Below are positions 13,396 to 26,800 of a stretch of 64,000 nt of DNA, piece by piece (position 1 is the first letter of the stretch; each line of letters starts with the position of its first letter). The stretch spans positions 1 through 64,000 of the forward strand of contig CAJQUW010001126.1 in assembly GCA_907163375.1 (NCBI GenBank), in the 5' to 3' direction. The notes under the pieces are model-generated. The model was not told the DNA's origin. It ran no database searches and saw only the letters and a program-made list of their open reading frames with translations. This DNA is from Prostheceraeus crozeri. Lineage: Eukaryota; Platyhelminthes; Polycladida; Euryleptidae. Made by a program: the position numbers and the translations under genes.

Positions 13396-14138
13396 TCTGG
13401 GAGCTAGCGTGAAGTTGTGCAGGGAACGAGGTAGTACATAAAACTTTCACATAGCATAGTACACCTCTAACCTACTGCAAAACTTCGCGTCTGCCGGATC
13501 AGATCATTTGCTTTTAAGAAATAGAGAGGATAACAAAATCCTATGTATTTCCAATGGTAAAATTGTGACATTTAAGGTGTTGACTCCATTTTTTCGAATT
13601 TTGCTCATAAAAGTTACACAAATTGGTATTTTGTTGAACTGGTTATTATAGAAATCATCTACAGATCATGATCTTTCAAATGAGTTATCATTCAGTGACA
13701 GAGGATGAAGTAAAGTGTACAAATAGACACTTTTTGTTAAAGTATATCAACAATTTTCCTGAAATTTCTATGTTAAAATTTGCAGTTACACCAACGAAAA
13801 GTGTCTGTTTGTACACTTTACTTCATCCTCTGTCACTGAATGATAACTCATTTGAAAGATCATGATCTGTAGATGATTTCTATAATAACCAGTTCAACAA
13901 AATACCAATTTGTGTAACTTTTATGAGCAAAATTCGAAAAAATGGAGTCAACACCTTAAATGTCACAATTTTACCATTGGAAATACATAGGATTTTGTTA
14001 TCCTCTCTATTTCTTAAAAGCAAATGATCTGATCCGGCAGACGCGAAGTTTTGCAGTAGGTTAGAGGTGTACTATGCTATGTGAAAGTTTTATGTACTAC
14101 CTCGTTCCCTGCACAACTTCACGCTAGCTCCCGGACTA
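13396..14138. mobile_element. Palindromic foldback/MITE-like element, copy 1
   Basis: Two arms of about 340 bases are almost perfect reverse complements around a loop of about 54 bases near 13739-13792. The outer end is (TAGTC)CGGGAGCTAGCGTGAAG on the left and CTTCACGCTAGCTCCCGGACTA on the right. Two close relatives lie at 53683-54417 and 55469-56204. There is no ORF of note. The superfamily is unknown and I could not fix a target-site duplication. This copy sits between the two halves of the 12.7/14.5-kb duplication. Confidence 0.8.
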
Positions 14139-14524
14139 CAGTTCATCATCTTAATGCTTAACCAGTTTTACGGATCTCTGCAGCAGTTCATGTAGCTGCT
14201 CACAGTCGAGTCGGCATTTGTATTCGAACTCCCATAGCACCGGAGTGGAGTCTTTCAACTCCGACACAAATACACTAACTTCCATAATTGGAGCAACACA
14301 CAGCATGGATTAAATTTAAATCATTTGTAGATAATGCATGAATGAAATTGAAGTTGAGATTTAAGTTAATCTAAGTTAAGGCAATTGAATTGCAAAGTAT
14401 GAATGCTGCTTGAAAAAATTGCACGAATCTAAACTGAAATATGAAAGTGTCCCGCCACCGTGTCCCGCAATATTTACTCAAATATTGCTAAACGAAAACA
14501 TGTTGTGCAGCCCCTGATCTAACG

Positions 14525-15240
14525 AGTTAACAGTGGCTTACCGTAACTTCACAAAAAAAGAGAACCTGTATGTATTTATGATCACTGCAGTTGTTTCGCA
14601 GCTGGCCTATGATTCAGTGTAGAGCACCACTTTTTACTGATTTAAGTCCTGCCTTGTCAGCTAAATTTGACAAAAATCACAGTAGCGTTCATTGTATCTT
14701 TTGTAATTCTTGGAACTACCTTCATGACAGTTCCATCTTCTGTATCATTTATAACCGCCTGTTATGCAACATTCACTGAAATTTTGTCTGACTGTATTTC
14801 ACATTTCAACCAACGATGGACTGAGCTTTGTGGAGATTGTGGAGGGCGCATTCGACTTGCCAGCTTGCTTGCCTCCTTGAAGTAATATTTCTATGTTTGT
14901 TTGACTTCTTATGACTTCTATGTTGGTTGCACTGTAATGCTAATTCCTAGATTTTTGCTTATTTCTCTATGGCTCATCCTAGTTCTTATGTCTAAATTTT
15001 AAATGTCTAGTTGTTGCTCTTCGAAGTAGTTTGCTTCTTGACGCCCCATAATAAGTTTGGTAAGTAATTGGAATTGTAATATGTTTTCAATGTTCAATCT
15101 GTAAATAGGTTTGATTCCCTTGCAGATACCGCCAAATAGTAAAGTTGTTTTCGACACAAGTCGCTTTTCGTGGCACGTTTATAGATTATAACATGATGAT
15201 ATTGACGATTTCAACGTGCCTGGAATAAAATTCTAGGTCG
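14525..15240. repeat. Diverged duplication, copy B
   Basis: Counterpart of 12665-13060. The match is continuous to about 14845. It then appears interrupted by roughly 340 bases and resumes near 15190 with GATGATATTGACGATTTCA, against GATGATATTGATGGCTTCA in copy A. Confidence 0.55.
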
Positions 15241-18200
15241 CTTTCAGCAGCACAATCTGTGTGGAGTGGGTCATAGCTTCATGTGACTCCAGTTTCAAGT
15301 ATTGTCAACAATAATAGATAGTGACACTACTCGAATAGCAGTGACACTTCTCATAGGTGCAGCAGTTTGCTGAAAATTCCCCTGCAATTGCGGTGACGTA
15401 AATGGCAAATATGGACTGCACACACTATCTTGTCGATTTAGTGCCGGACACTCGGCCATGAATGAAACTGTTCTCAGAGCACTGGAAAGATGCGGATTTT
15501 CGCCAATTATCGAACTAGTTTGGAATGGACAATGGCGATGGGAAGCGGCCAGATGGAGTCAGTGTCTGATGTGGAACGTAACATGCAGAGATGTTCGCTC
15601 TCGAAAAGGACTGCATGAATCAGCCACCAGAGCTGGTTCCACAGCCTCATCAGGAGAGAAATCAATCTCGTTCACGTTTTCCCATATAGCTGATCCTTTT
15701 CTTTTTCAACCAATCGTGGTGAAAACCTCGTTCGATGGCCTCATTGACGATGCATTTCTCCAGATCACTTTGCAGATGTCAACCATGCAGAGGGAATCTG
15801 TGTTGGTAATGCAGAAATGGGCATAACTACCTTTAGTTTTTTGCAAGCATTTTTACATTGTTTTGTCCTTGTTGGTCTAAATATATGTATATCATTGCTT
15901 AACTGATAGAAAAAACAGCGACCATTCTTTCATCGTCAATATATCAAAAACGTTTTAAATCCGTAGGTGTTCTGGAAGGGATGTTTGAAGTCGTTGCACC
16001 TACATGAATCCGGAAGTTGAAAGCTACAAAAGCATGTAGCTATCTCAAAATGCCACTCATTCCGGTATGATATTCACACTCTACATCGGAATCACATTCC
16101 GAAGCTTAAACAGATGTCAAACCTACCTCATCGATTTGGGAAATTGGTGAGACAATTACATACCCGGTAGAAGCTAGTACAGGAACATACGGCTATCACA
16201 TTGCGGAAAGCTTAATTTTGTTCATAAGTGTTGCCCTATCCCGTTAATAGACAACAAAACTCTTTCTTCTTCCAGGAAAATATATTCTTTAGACCTCAAA
16301 TTCATGTTTTGATACTCAACTTTCTATGTACTCATTCAATGGAATTCTTCATCGCACTACATTAATTTGAATTATTCACTGGACTTATTCATTGAACATG
16401 AAAAAAATCGACGCTGTTGTTACAATCAACAATTCGCACCTTTCCGTTATTGGAAATAGCTAATTACAAAATCATCATCGGCATTTTCATCAATATGAAT
16501 GTAAATTCTGTCATGGTGTATAAACGAACTTTCAAAATTGAACAACTACAACACAACAATTACAACACAAGTCTGGGTATGTGAGCATATATGTATGTGC
16601 AAATTTGGTTTTAAGCGACTACATACCATTTTTGTCGATTAATAATAATATTTGTCAAGAACCAAGTGCATGAAAATTGTAGTCACAACAAGTAGAAACT
16701 GACAAATGTCAAACCCATGACAGGCTAATGAACGAAACTTCAAAGAACAGTTTACTTAGAATGGATAAAGGTGTTCATGTTTACCATAGGTCCAAGCGCC
16801 TAAAATGTTAACCCTTGTCTTGACTTAAGTTTGATAACCTAACCCGCTGACCCTTCGTATGCTGTAAGTTGATTCCAATCACGAACGGAGTCAACAGTGA
16901 AAAACATCGGTCTGTGTTGGTGATGTACTGGCATCAGGAATTTAAATGGATTCCCACCCTCGAAATTTGAAAAGATGACACATCTTGACAATCATTAACT
17001 TGGAGGTTTTTTCATATGTGTGTCTTTTGGTATTAAACATGTTAGAATTAGACTTGTGCTTCTCAGGAATGGACCTCCTTTGATCGGTATTCGGAAGTGC
17101 ACGGTAGTAGAAACATATAACGCTCGTGATTAGTTCGGATTGCAAACAAAAATTGGATTATCTACGTAAAGCAATTCCCCTAAAGATTGTTTCTTTCATG
17201 TATTTAGTTACTTCTTATTAAAGTGCATCTAGACATTTTTATTGGTGGTAGGCAACAACACCATGCGGATTGTACCACATTGATTCACGACAGTATCTTT
17301 GTAATCAAAATCTGTCCCTAATTATTCGTGTGAACATCTTTATTATCAATCTTGACTACGCAGAACGTGTTACAAATCACTGTTTCATCTGGTAATCTAG
17401 TTTCATCAGTTGCTAGGTTGCATAGGCACAATATGGTTTTGCATGACTCAAAAGTAATAAATTATCAAAATCATAGTTCCTAAACATTCATTTAACATTA
17501 TATATTTTGTCATTTTCCCACATAAAATCGACAGCATCGGATATTATGACAGAAAGACCACGACCAATTCTATTGGTATTGGTGGCTCTTACAAAGTCTC
17601 AGTCTAACCAACAAGGTTGTTCATGCTATTGACAGGGTTGAGATATATTTAAGATTAACGCGTGTCTAATTGATCTATTAAAAATTCACAAATTGCTTCA
17701 AGTCTAGGCTAAATTAAGATCATCAAGATGAATTTTTGCATGCCTATAGATGTCTAAGTAGAGATAATCAATCTGACTTTTGCAACCTGTCGTATCCATT
17801 AACACCTTCCGCTAATTATCATTTCAGAACATAAATGGGTGAATTAAAGTCAAATTATCACTGAAAATATGTGAATAGCGGTGCTCCTGCTACAATTATT
17901 ATTGATAAATTGTAAATGTCACATCACATACTTTCATTTAGGCGGCTTGAGTTAGTAGTCATTGTAGCACTCATTCATGTAGTACTCAGATGCGGCGAAA
18001 TACAAACCGGTGTGTGTCTATTTCAGCATAAAACAAGTCTAGTTGCTTATAAAAATTAATTATGTTTTCACTTCTACGGTTCAATGACAAAATAGAAAGC
18101 TAACTCATGGAATTTACGGTCGCTAACCAATTTACCGCTGTAATTTTAACGGGCGCAACCATCTGCGAACAGCTGTAAAACACGTGGGTTATCATTTTAA

Positions 18201-21200
18201 AAATGAATTAAAGCTGCTCGGAGTCCCGAACAATTCGTGCCCACGTCGGGATAGGCGGTTTCAACACGATGACCCTTCTAGCCTTTATATAGTATAGTAT
18301 CTGATTTCTATGGTCGAAACCTAATGTACCTAGTTAAAATCACCGTCGTAGTCCGTGAATGTTAGCATTCAATGACGCAAATCATTGTGCATCCACGAAA
18401 ACTTCAGTTCACGTCAGAAAAAAAACGGAGGAGCTGGACAGCAATGTCAGAATAGAAATCAGATTGTTTCACTGTATTGCAGCAAATCAATCTGATTTCT
18501 ATGGATGCTGTTTTCCACCTGCTACTCCTATAGAGACAACAGAGAGATAGCTCCCATAAGTACAACAGAGCATTGATCTCTCAGCCTTTGGAGACTTTGC
18601 AGTCAAGTCGATTGATATCTACAATCACTAGTGCTGTGAATTTCTTGAATGATGCATTCAGCTCGGAAAATTGAGAAAAATAAAAAATGGGCTTAGAGGT
18701 TATCATGATGGGTATCTGCATTTCATGTGAGCTTGACTCTGGGCATTTATTTACTAGTCAGTCAAAGACGTTGAAGTGTTGCTGGAAGGGGCCTGTTCAC
18801 TCCGATGGAATAGTGCATTGGTCGCGCTTTAGTGCATTTACAACTGCGCAAGTGAGACAAGTATTTCAGTAGCAGGGTTGACATGGGGGGTTTGAAGACC
18901 TTGTTTGCAGCCAATCATGAATTCTGCTTATTCAAGGAGGATCTTTAGAATATCTTCATCTGCGAAGAAATCATCGCAGAACGCATCTGATACCAACACA
19001 GTGGGATGCAGTACTTCAGGTATTTAGGCCATGTAAGCCACGAAGCAACACTGCAGCTTGGCCTCGTAATGTGGGTTGCTTTGAAAATCAAAGATACAGC
19101 ATCGCATCGCGACTTTCATGCAGACTTTGGAAATTGCTTTGTTTTAATATTGATCCATATAAAAAAGTTGTGTCCATGACAATAAATCAACTAACAGCTG
19201 TACTACTGCCTGGTTGTGCGAAAAAAATTGAATGTCTGTGCCTAAAATTGATACTGATTTCATTTGCCATTTTAATGACATGCAATTTTGGCGTAGACAT
19301 TGAGCAACTACCTCGTTAAAGTTGAATGAGATTCAGTGAGTTGAATGAAGTGATGTTTTTCTACATGCACAAGTTTCTGTATGTATTATCTGTGCATACA
19401 GATGTTTAGCAGTTTACCATGAAATTAATGCAAACCCTGATGGTGCCATCACATGCCTGCATTGATGTTGACTTTGCATCCAACTTTTTTTATTGCATCC
19501 AACTTGATTAAGTGCTGTCATGCAATCAATGTATGAAGTAATTTTTGGGACCAATTCGTAGTTAAGCAGCAATACACAGTTGTGCTATTAGACGTGTCAC
19601 TTTTCCCTTTGATAAAATCAGCGACACTGAATAAATATTACAGGAATTTTGTTGTCGCTCTTGTAGACTAGACAAAATTCCAAAAGTCATCAACACTGTT
19701 GATATTCTCACGCTGAAAATCGCGAGATTAGTTTAATCTGTTGTCTGATGTTATTCCCACGCTGATATAAGAGACTGATATGTAGCAGAACCACAAAATA
19801 CATGTGATTGTGAAAGGTTGTTAAAAGAGTTAAAAGATATTTATTTATGCATTTATGGATTATTATCAGCTGAGAATAATCAATTCGAAACCATTATTGT
19901 TCACATGTATTTCATTTTCAACAACGTTGATTGATACAACGATGAGAAAGAAGTAATTCAGTAGTCTTCAATTGAAAGTATTGCGATGCAATAACATTTT
20001 ATCGATACCTTCAAGGTTTCCTAGGCATGTATTTGCCTCGTAGGTTTTCTAGGCTTACATTACATTACTATTAGGTAGGAGGATCCCAGTGGGTTTTTCT
20101 GGGTTACCTAGCAATCCTACGAGTACCAGGTACTTAATAGGTTTTTCGAGGTTTTTCTACAACCTATTAGGTTTTATAGGATTTTTCTACTCGGGAAGAC
20201 ATGCAAGAACTATCAGTGAATCGTTTCATTTTTTCTTCACTGATGATATCATGGATGCTATCGTGTTACATACAAACTCCTACAACGCCTTTCATCCTCG
20301 CATCATTCGTCTCAATTGTCTGACAGAGAAGACAGAAAACCAACAATTATACTGGACTACAACGCAAGCAAGGGAGCCGTAGATACACTTAGTGATGAAA
20401 ATATTGGAAAATTATGGAAAATTTTGGAAAATTCTGAAAGTTTTGATTTTTTGACAGGCCCTATAATTTGAGCGCTTCCACTGCCGAGGCAGCTGCGTAC
20501 CAATAAATTGGGTCCAAAACTCGATCTTGATTTCATCATTATTTCGATTAAGCGATCGTAGCAATACGATTTCCGTCCGCGGAATTTTGAACATTCCTTT
20601 GCCACCATTTTTAATTATCACACAGACACCGCTTGCGATAACGTGAATATTGCTTTACAATAGGGAATTTCATGCAATGTGAAAGATCTGGAGCAAAAAT
20701 AATGTACTTCATTTTGGAGTCTGCTAATTGTTAGCTTCAAAGTTAAGCTTTATGAAGCGTTGATCATAGTGATGCAAATTCTCCATAATTGATGAACATG
20801 TGATGAAATGTAAGCATACACAGTCCACGCAGCATTCATGAGCGACCATATTGGAAGATACTCGTGAGATATTTGGAAACCAAAGATATCTGTGATGAGT
20901 AGAAGAAAATCTATATGATAGCTTCTAACTTCTGGGGTCTTCGTGGAGGACAAACTACACATCTTCCATTTCTAGCTCAGATGGTTCAGATAGTTCCAAA
21001 TATTTCAGATTTGTGAATTTCAGACTTTTCCAGATGAATTGGAGATTCTCCAGTTGAATCTAAGATCCTTTCAAAGTTGAGTTTCTGACAAATATCTGAA
21101 ATTCAATTAGAGAAATCTGAAATCCACTTAATGTCTGATCCCTGTGGGAACGAATCTTGCGAAAAACTGGCGAATGTCAGCTGCAGAATATCATGCTAAA

Positions 21201-22184
21201 GTTCAGTCATATTTGCGGGATATTCGCTGGCGAAGTTCGCCGGCGACAATTCGCGCTCTATATGTCACCTTTTACTTTTGAGTTTCTCTCTTATTTTCTT
21301 TAGTACAGCCGAGGCTCTATTTTCTCCCTCACCTCCTCACTATCCCCCACATATGGCTAATCTATCTAAGAAATAAGCGCAGACTATCACATTCTTTGAT
21401 AATGATAAGAATATAGAGAATCCGCATATATCAATTTTCATAACATCTCTTGACATTCAACAATTTACAGCAATGACAAATATTTGAATAATATCATTGT
21501 ATTTACTGCGACATTTATGGAAGATAAATACTTTTTTAGTTTAAGCCTTCGTGAATTAAAAAAGATCCCTTTTTATCAGATCAGACTGAGTATACAATAT
21601 ATTTTCATGTGAAGGTGATATACGAACATTACTACTTACCACTGATTAATTGCTACAATATCCACGATTTCGCCGGTTGGCGAAAAATCAGCTTGCATTA
21701 GCAAACAAATATCTACCAACTAATTATAGCAACTTTTTCGCCACCTGTCGTGTTTTTATTTTTATACATGCTTTTGGGTAAATGATGACCATTTTCACAA
21801 TGCGGAGATAGTTTTTGCACGAAAATGAACTTCTAAAAAAATTATCCACAAAATCGCTACCTCGCCAGATAATCTGTTGATATTAGCAAGATGCGTTCCC
21901 ACAGGGATATTCAGTTGGAAAGATCTGAAATAGACATGGAGGGTGCAGTTGGTTCCAAAAGTTAACATGCAGGGATGATAGAGAAGTTTTCGGACTTTGA
22001 ATGTTACATCTACTTTTCAAACGACTGCAACAAGTCTCCAAAACAAAGGGAAAAACGTCAATCACCGAAAAAAAAATTTCAAAATTTTCCATTTGCATCA
22101 CTAGATACACGTGATCAATGTTGCCATGAATATTCCTGTTCAAGAGCCACAAGCCGATGGCCCAACAAGATATTCTAAAACATT
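15241..22184. other. Intergenic, no recognised feature
   Basis: The longest open frame is 122 codons (15458-15826, plus strand), with no recognisable domain and no visible splice partners. The stretch around 20085-20190 is a low-complexity run of GGTTTTTC-type words. I see no RNA gene, tandem array or inverted-end element. Confidence 0.4.
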
Positions 22185-22556
22185 CTGGATATTTCAGCCT
22201 TCAATGGCTATATCATTTTCACGAAAAGTAATCCTCATTGGAACGATGGTATTTTCTTCAAGCGCACAAATTTACTTGAAGAGTCTCTGAAGGGAATTGG
22301 CTGCTGAACATATGAACATGAGAGCTCAAGAAACTCACGCCTGCCCACATTCGAGGCATTCTGGCCGATCAAGGATACAACAATCGCAGTATGCATGATC
22401 GAGCAGAAGCCGCCGGTGATGATTCAGATATTCAGCGGAGCCGTTGCTATCTTTGTGCGAAGAGAAGATTGATTCGTACTCGTTGCTCACTCTGCAATAT
22501 GTTTGTGTGCCAAGAACACTCAACAAAATGCGTGAAATGTTTAGAATGTGAATAGA
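22185..22556 (+). pseudogene. piggyBac-like transposase, C-terminal fragment
   Basis: The frame starting LDISAFNGYIIFTKSN (22185 onwards) resembles the late part of the piggyBac catalytic region, where an Asn-x-Tyr-Ile segment follows the last catalytic aspartate. About 120 bases later, in another frame, comes a cysteine-rich end: RCYLCAKRR, RTRCSLCNMFVCQEHS, then CVKCLEC and a TAG stop at 22554-22556. This spacing of paired cysteines is the C-terminal zinc-binding domain typical of piggyBac transposases. The two parts are out of frame and everything upstream is missing, so it is a dead fragment. Known for the family: cut-and-paste transposition at TTAA. I see no terminal repeats here. Confidence 0.65.
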
Positions 22557-23389
22557 TTTCACGGTGCAGTGCCAAGAACTGCATGTACGTGATTTATTTA
22601 GTTTAATTTTGGTTTCCACTGCGGATCTATGCAATTCGATATTTTTCTGTAATATCTCTTTGTTCTATGCAGCCGATTTCGACGAGTTAAAGCATCTGAA
22701 ATATTATAGTAATGCATAAAATGGCTAGACATCACTTAAATGACACACATGTCATATGTTACATAATTATCATTTTAAAAAGATTTATAAATATTTTTAT
22801 GGGTGTGCCGCTTTGTCACTATCAACAGTACATGTGTCAGTAAATTGAGCACAGTGCAGAAGGGTTAAGGTCATACTCATGTGCGAGTAGCTTTTCTATA
22901 GCTGTTACATTGATATTGTGATACTTCAATTCTTATCACAGATTGAGTCACTTTGGTATTTTCGAAACATTGCTTTCGAGTCTACGGAAGCGTTAACTAT
23001 TTAACATTTCATCTCGCACGTGCAGCCACTTCACATCAGAAGACATGGATTTCTGCTTAGATGTCTATGCTCCTTATAATGACACGAAATAATTTCATAC
23101 CCTGACGTGCTGTGCGCTATGTATTTCATTTTGAATTTGAAATTTTCATTGATAATCAAAATCTGGCAGTTTGATATCATTCCACCTGCGTGTTTTCACT
23201 GTGAGTGCACTTTGTGAAAGGTTTGTTTGTGAAGTTGAGGCTGTGATGGAAAATGATCAAATTTGAAGAACAGAAGAAGTCTTTTCTTATCAATTTATGT
23301 GATGGACAATTGAATGGAAAGAAATGAACGGAAAGTAAATGGAAAATAATTTCTTCATCTTTTCATTCAGGAATATTCTCGAAGGTCAT
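22557..23389. other. Intergenic, downstream of the ubiquitin-like gene
   Basis: No recognised feature lies between the piggyBac fragment and the poly(A) region of the minus-strand host gene. Confidence 0.45.
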
Positions 23390-23395
23390 TTTATT
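23390..23395 (-). terminator. Possible poly(A) signal (distal)
   Basis: TTTATT on the plus strand is AATAAA on the minus strand, about 95 bases after the stop codon of the host gene. Confidence 0.4.
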
Positions 23396-23430
23396 TGCAA
23401 ATTAAAAACGAAAAGAAACCAAAAGTCATT

Positions 23431-23436
23431 TTTATT
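23431..23436 (-). terminator. Possible poly(A) signal (proximal)
   Basis: AATAAA on the minus strand, just over 50 bases downstream of the TAA stop at 23491-23489. It is the better placed of the two candidates. Confidence 0.5.
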
Positions 23437-23488
23437 TCAAATTCATCAGAAAATGTGAAAATGAAATGAATTTGAAGTCATTGAGTTC

Positions 23489-23823
23489 TTAGCGAGGATA
23501 GATGATGAGACGCGGACAGCGATTTTCAGGAATTAGAAAGACTTCGTCGTCGTCTTCAAGGAATTCCTCTTTGTGATCCTTCCAATTCTTCTCCTTTCCA
23601 TCTGCGGTTGTGTAGAAGCCTCTATCCTCCTCCGCCACATTGAACAGTTTTTCTCCATCTTCGGAGACCGCTGTCCGTCGCCACATCTTCCACTGCTGCG
23701 GAGGTTTCTTCAACTTTTCTTGGAGAACATTCCGCAGTTCTCCGACAGTTGGCGGTCTCCGGAGGTGGAGGACGTGGAATCCCCATTCCAATGCACCCGT
23801 GTCGTCCCACAGCCAGAACTGAA
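23489..23823 (-). CDS. Host gene, last coding exon (C-terminal domain)
   Basis: The acceptor is CTTCTTTGCAG before 23823. The exon completes codon 402 and encodes residues 403-512 with a TAA stop at 23491-23489. The peptide begins QFWLWDDTGALEWGFHVLHL and ends in PRLIIYPR. It contains a TVGELRNVLQEKL helix like the first helix of ubiquitin folds, and an acidic EEFLEDDDEVFLIPE turn. No family is recognised. Confidence 0.8.
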
Positions 23824-26800
23824 CTGCAAAGAAGAGAAAATGAATGAATTTGACGCCAAGAATTTGTTTGGAATAATTCAGTTGAAGGTTCTGTTCATGG
23901 AAACATTAGAAGAAAAAAGTTTTTAATTTTCACGAAGTTGTTTGAATTTGACAACATTTTTATAAAATTCTCAAAAATAAAATTCAATTATAAAATAACA
24001 AGCGATGTTTTGGAAAGATTTGAAACAAATTTGATATTTTAGATTTATTTCAGCCATTCTCCGCAGCTGTCGTCAGATTAGGAAAATGAAATGACAGAAG
24101 TCTTTAAAATATCAAAATAATTTGATAAAAATTCATTTCGTTGATGTTCCTTTCCCATGAAGGACGACTCTGTATAGAATGTTTTTTAAACACGAACTAA
24201 GTTTAGAAATTCAATCTAGAAAGGCAATGCGAAGAAGTTTGCAAATTGAAGGTTTTGATCAACAGTTCAATGATCGGCGTTTTGGAAATTTGATATTTGC
24301 AGATCTATCGTCCTAATTAGATAATTTGCTCGTATTTATAATTTTTCGTATTTTTAATCGTCTCGTATTCAGAAAATCTTTAAAATGCATTAGAATGCAA
24401 TATCAATAACATCAGTCTATTTAACGAAATTACTTATAAATTCCTATGAAGGAATAGTAGACTCAAGAAGTTCATTTTCGGAGTTTCAAATTTCATTTAA
24501 TTGAAAATAAATATTGAAATTACTCTTTTCACGAAAAATTAACGGAACATTTACTTCTGACTCAATCACTGAAAAGCGGACAACTGTTCACCAATTTACA
24601 AGTAAACAAAAGTAGCTACAAGCGTATTTCTTTGAAAGCGAAGTCCCTGTTGCAGGGACTCCAAATTTCCTTGAGGTATGACTATGATGGCCATTGACCC
24701 TTTAATCTCGCTGATTTTGCTTATGCCTCATTATTCCGCAAAATTCAAAACAATCCCTGCATAGAATTCGGCTGTGTAGACACTCAAGGAGCTGAAGATA
24801 CATGTAGGTTCATTTTCATTATGCGGCTTGCATCAATGTATAAAATATGGAAATAAATATGCTGCCTGCACCTTGAGATAAAAATAAGACACCTTGACTG
24901 ATCATATATAATCATCAATCAAACAATGGAATCTAGATGAGATAGTCGCTATCATTTGTTCTCGACAACAAAAAGTAACAACTTCTTACTGTCCTTTCAT
25001 TAAGACCGATACAACTCTGTTTCTTGTGTTATTCTATTTGACCCTTAATTATTTGACTAATAAAGATCTAAAGAACCTCATGGAACTGTGATATCACATG
25101 GCCGACACTGCTTCGTAACGAATTTATTAATTAGATTTTCAGTTTCAACTCACTGGGAACCACGGGGCGGGGTGGAGGAGTCGGAGGAGGATACTGAGTC
25201 GCAGAGTCTTTCTTTGGAATATCTGCAAAAACGAAAGCAATTCTATCAATCCTTTGAATAAGAGTTTTGTTGCATAAAATTTGTGATTATGAGAAATTCA
25301 TTCATGCAGCAATGATGCAGGATGTATTTCAAGTAGAGAACAATTGATTGGTCAAATTCAATAGAAATATTTACAAACCCCACCAATAACACTTTTCTCG
25401 TTGATTAGATTTTTGTGGAAGCAAAGATGGTCTCATCGTACGACAGTAAGTAGGAAATCAGGCAACACCTGAAAACTACATCCAACGCCAGGGTTGGAAA
25501 ACCTGTGTTCCACTGGATATAATTTGTTTTTTCATTAATCAATTTTTCGTGGCATCGAATCGCCTCAGTAGATCGTAGAGTCCCATCTTCGAGTTGCGAG
25601 ATACCTACTGATAGGAAGATAATGAAATATTGCATGTAAAGCCGTATCCTTTGCTCAATGAATATTATTAGAGGAAGGAATCTTGTGCACGACGGTCGAA
25701 CGCCTTACATGCTATTGTTCACACAACGATAATTGAGGATCTTCTTTAATCTAACCCTTGTCATGTTATTCGTAAAATTCAAAATAGAAAACATGCACTT
25801 TTGAGGAAGTCAACAATGATCAATTGTGGTGTCGTGGGTCACATAGTGATTGACAATGATCTGCGGTTGATACTTGCAAATTAGATTTTGGTTCAATCTT
25901 GGGATGCCCAAACTTCTTGACGTATGGACTGAAGATATTGGGATCATGCATGTGTAGGTTAAAACTGAAGGCTGATCGAATGCATTTCTCATCACTTTCA
26001 ACTTCTTTCACAATCAGTTGCTGTCCAATTAAACACTGCGCGACCGCAAACATCTATTAGCCATTTCATCCAATGCAGCCAGATAGTCAGGTTTGTTCCC
26101 TTTCTTCAACTGAGGATGCAACTCAGATTTAATTATTCTTTATACACTGGGTCTACCAAAAGCAGCGGTAATTCATTATTTCAGGAGCACTAACTTTGCC
26201 ATTTGCCAGTAGTGTCTTTAAAGTAATATTTAGTGGATACCCGGCGAAATGTCACTAACTTGCCAATAACATCTCCAATTGGCCGGACATGGCTGCAACT
26301 TCAAATCGGGAGCTATGTCGATGTTAACTAGACTTGCTAATAATTACTGATATTGGATGACACAGCAGCTATTCAGGTCTGTTCCCATTTTTCAACTGAG
26401 GATGCAACTTAATATTTCACATCATCATCGTTTAGCGTCCTTATTTTCCCTTTATCTTGGGGTTGGACGTGCGACAATGCCTCTTCTCCAACTGCTTCTG
26501 TTTTGAGTTAGCTCTCCTCTGATTTCCAGCTTTCCCATCTCCTCTTCCACGCCTTCTTCGGTCTTCCTATCTGTCTCCTTTCATCCACTTCCCTCGCAAG
26601 GCAACCTTCTTCCATTGTACTAACATGTCCGAACCACCTGAGTCTTCTCAGCTAGGTAACACTGTACGACACTTCTCTGCTACCTCTGCGCTTGTCTCTC
26701 TATTCTATTTACTGCACCTGTCTGCTTCATATCATGTGTTGATCAGATAAATCACGTTAACTATCTTCCCTCCAATGTTATGTGCAGTCGAAACAACGCA

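Noticed and set aside
15458-15826. 122-codon plus-strand ORF
   Set aside because: A single open frame with no recognisable domain, no splice partners and no duplicate copy. Possible, but not supported.
23573-23926. 117-codon plus-strand ORF
   Set aside because: It is the antisense shadow of the last exon of the ubiquitin-like gene, whose minus-strand frame has matching splice phase and poly(A) signals.
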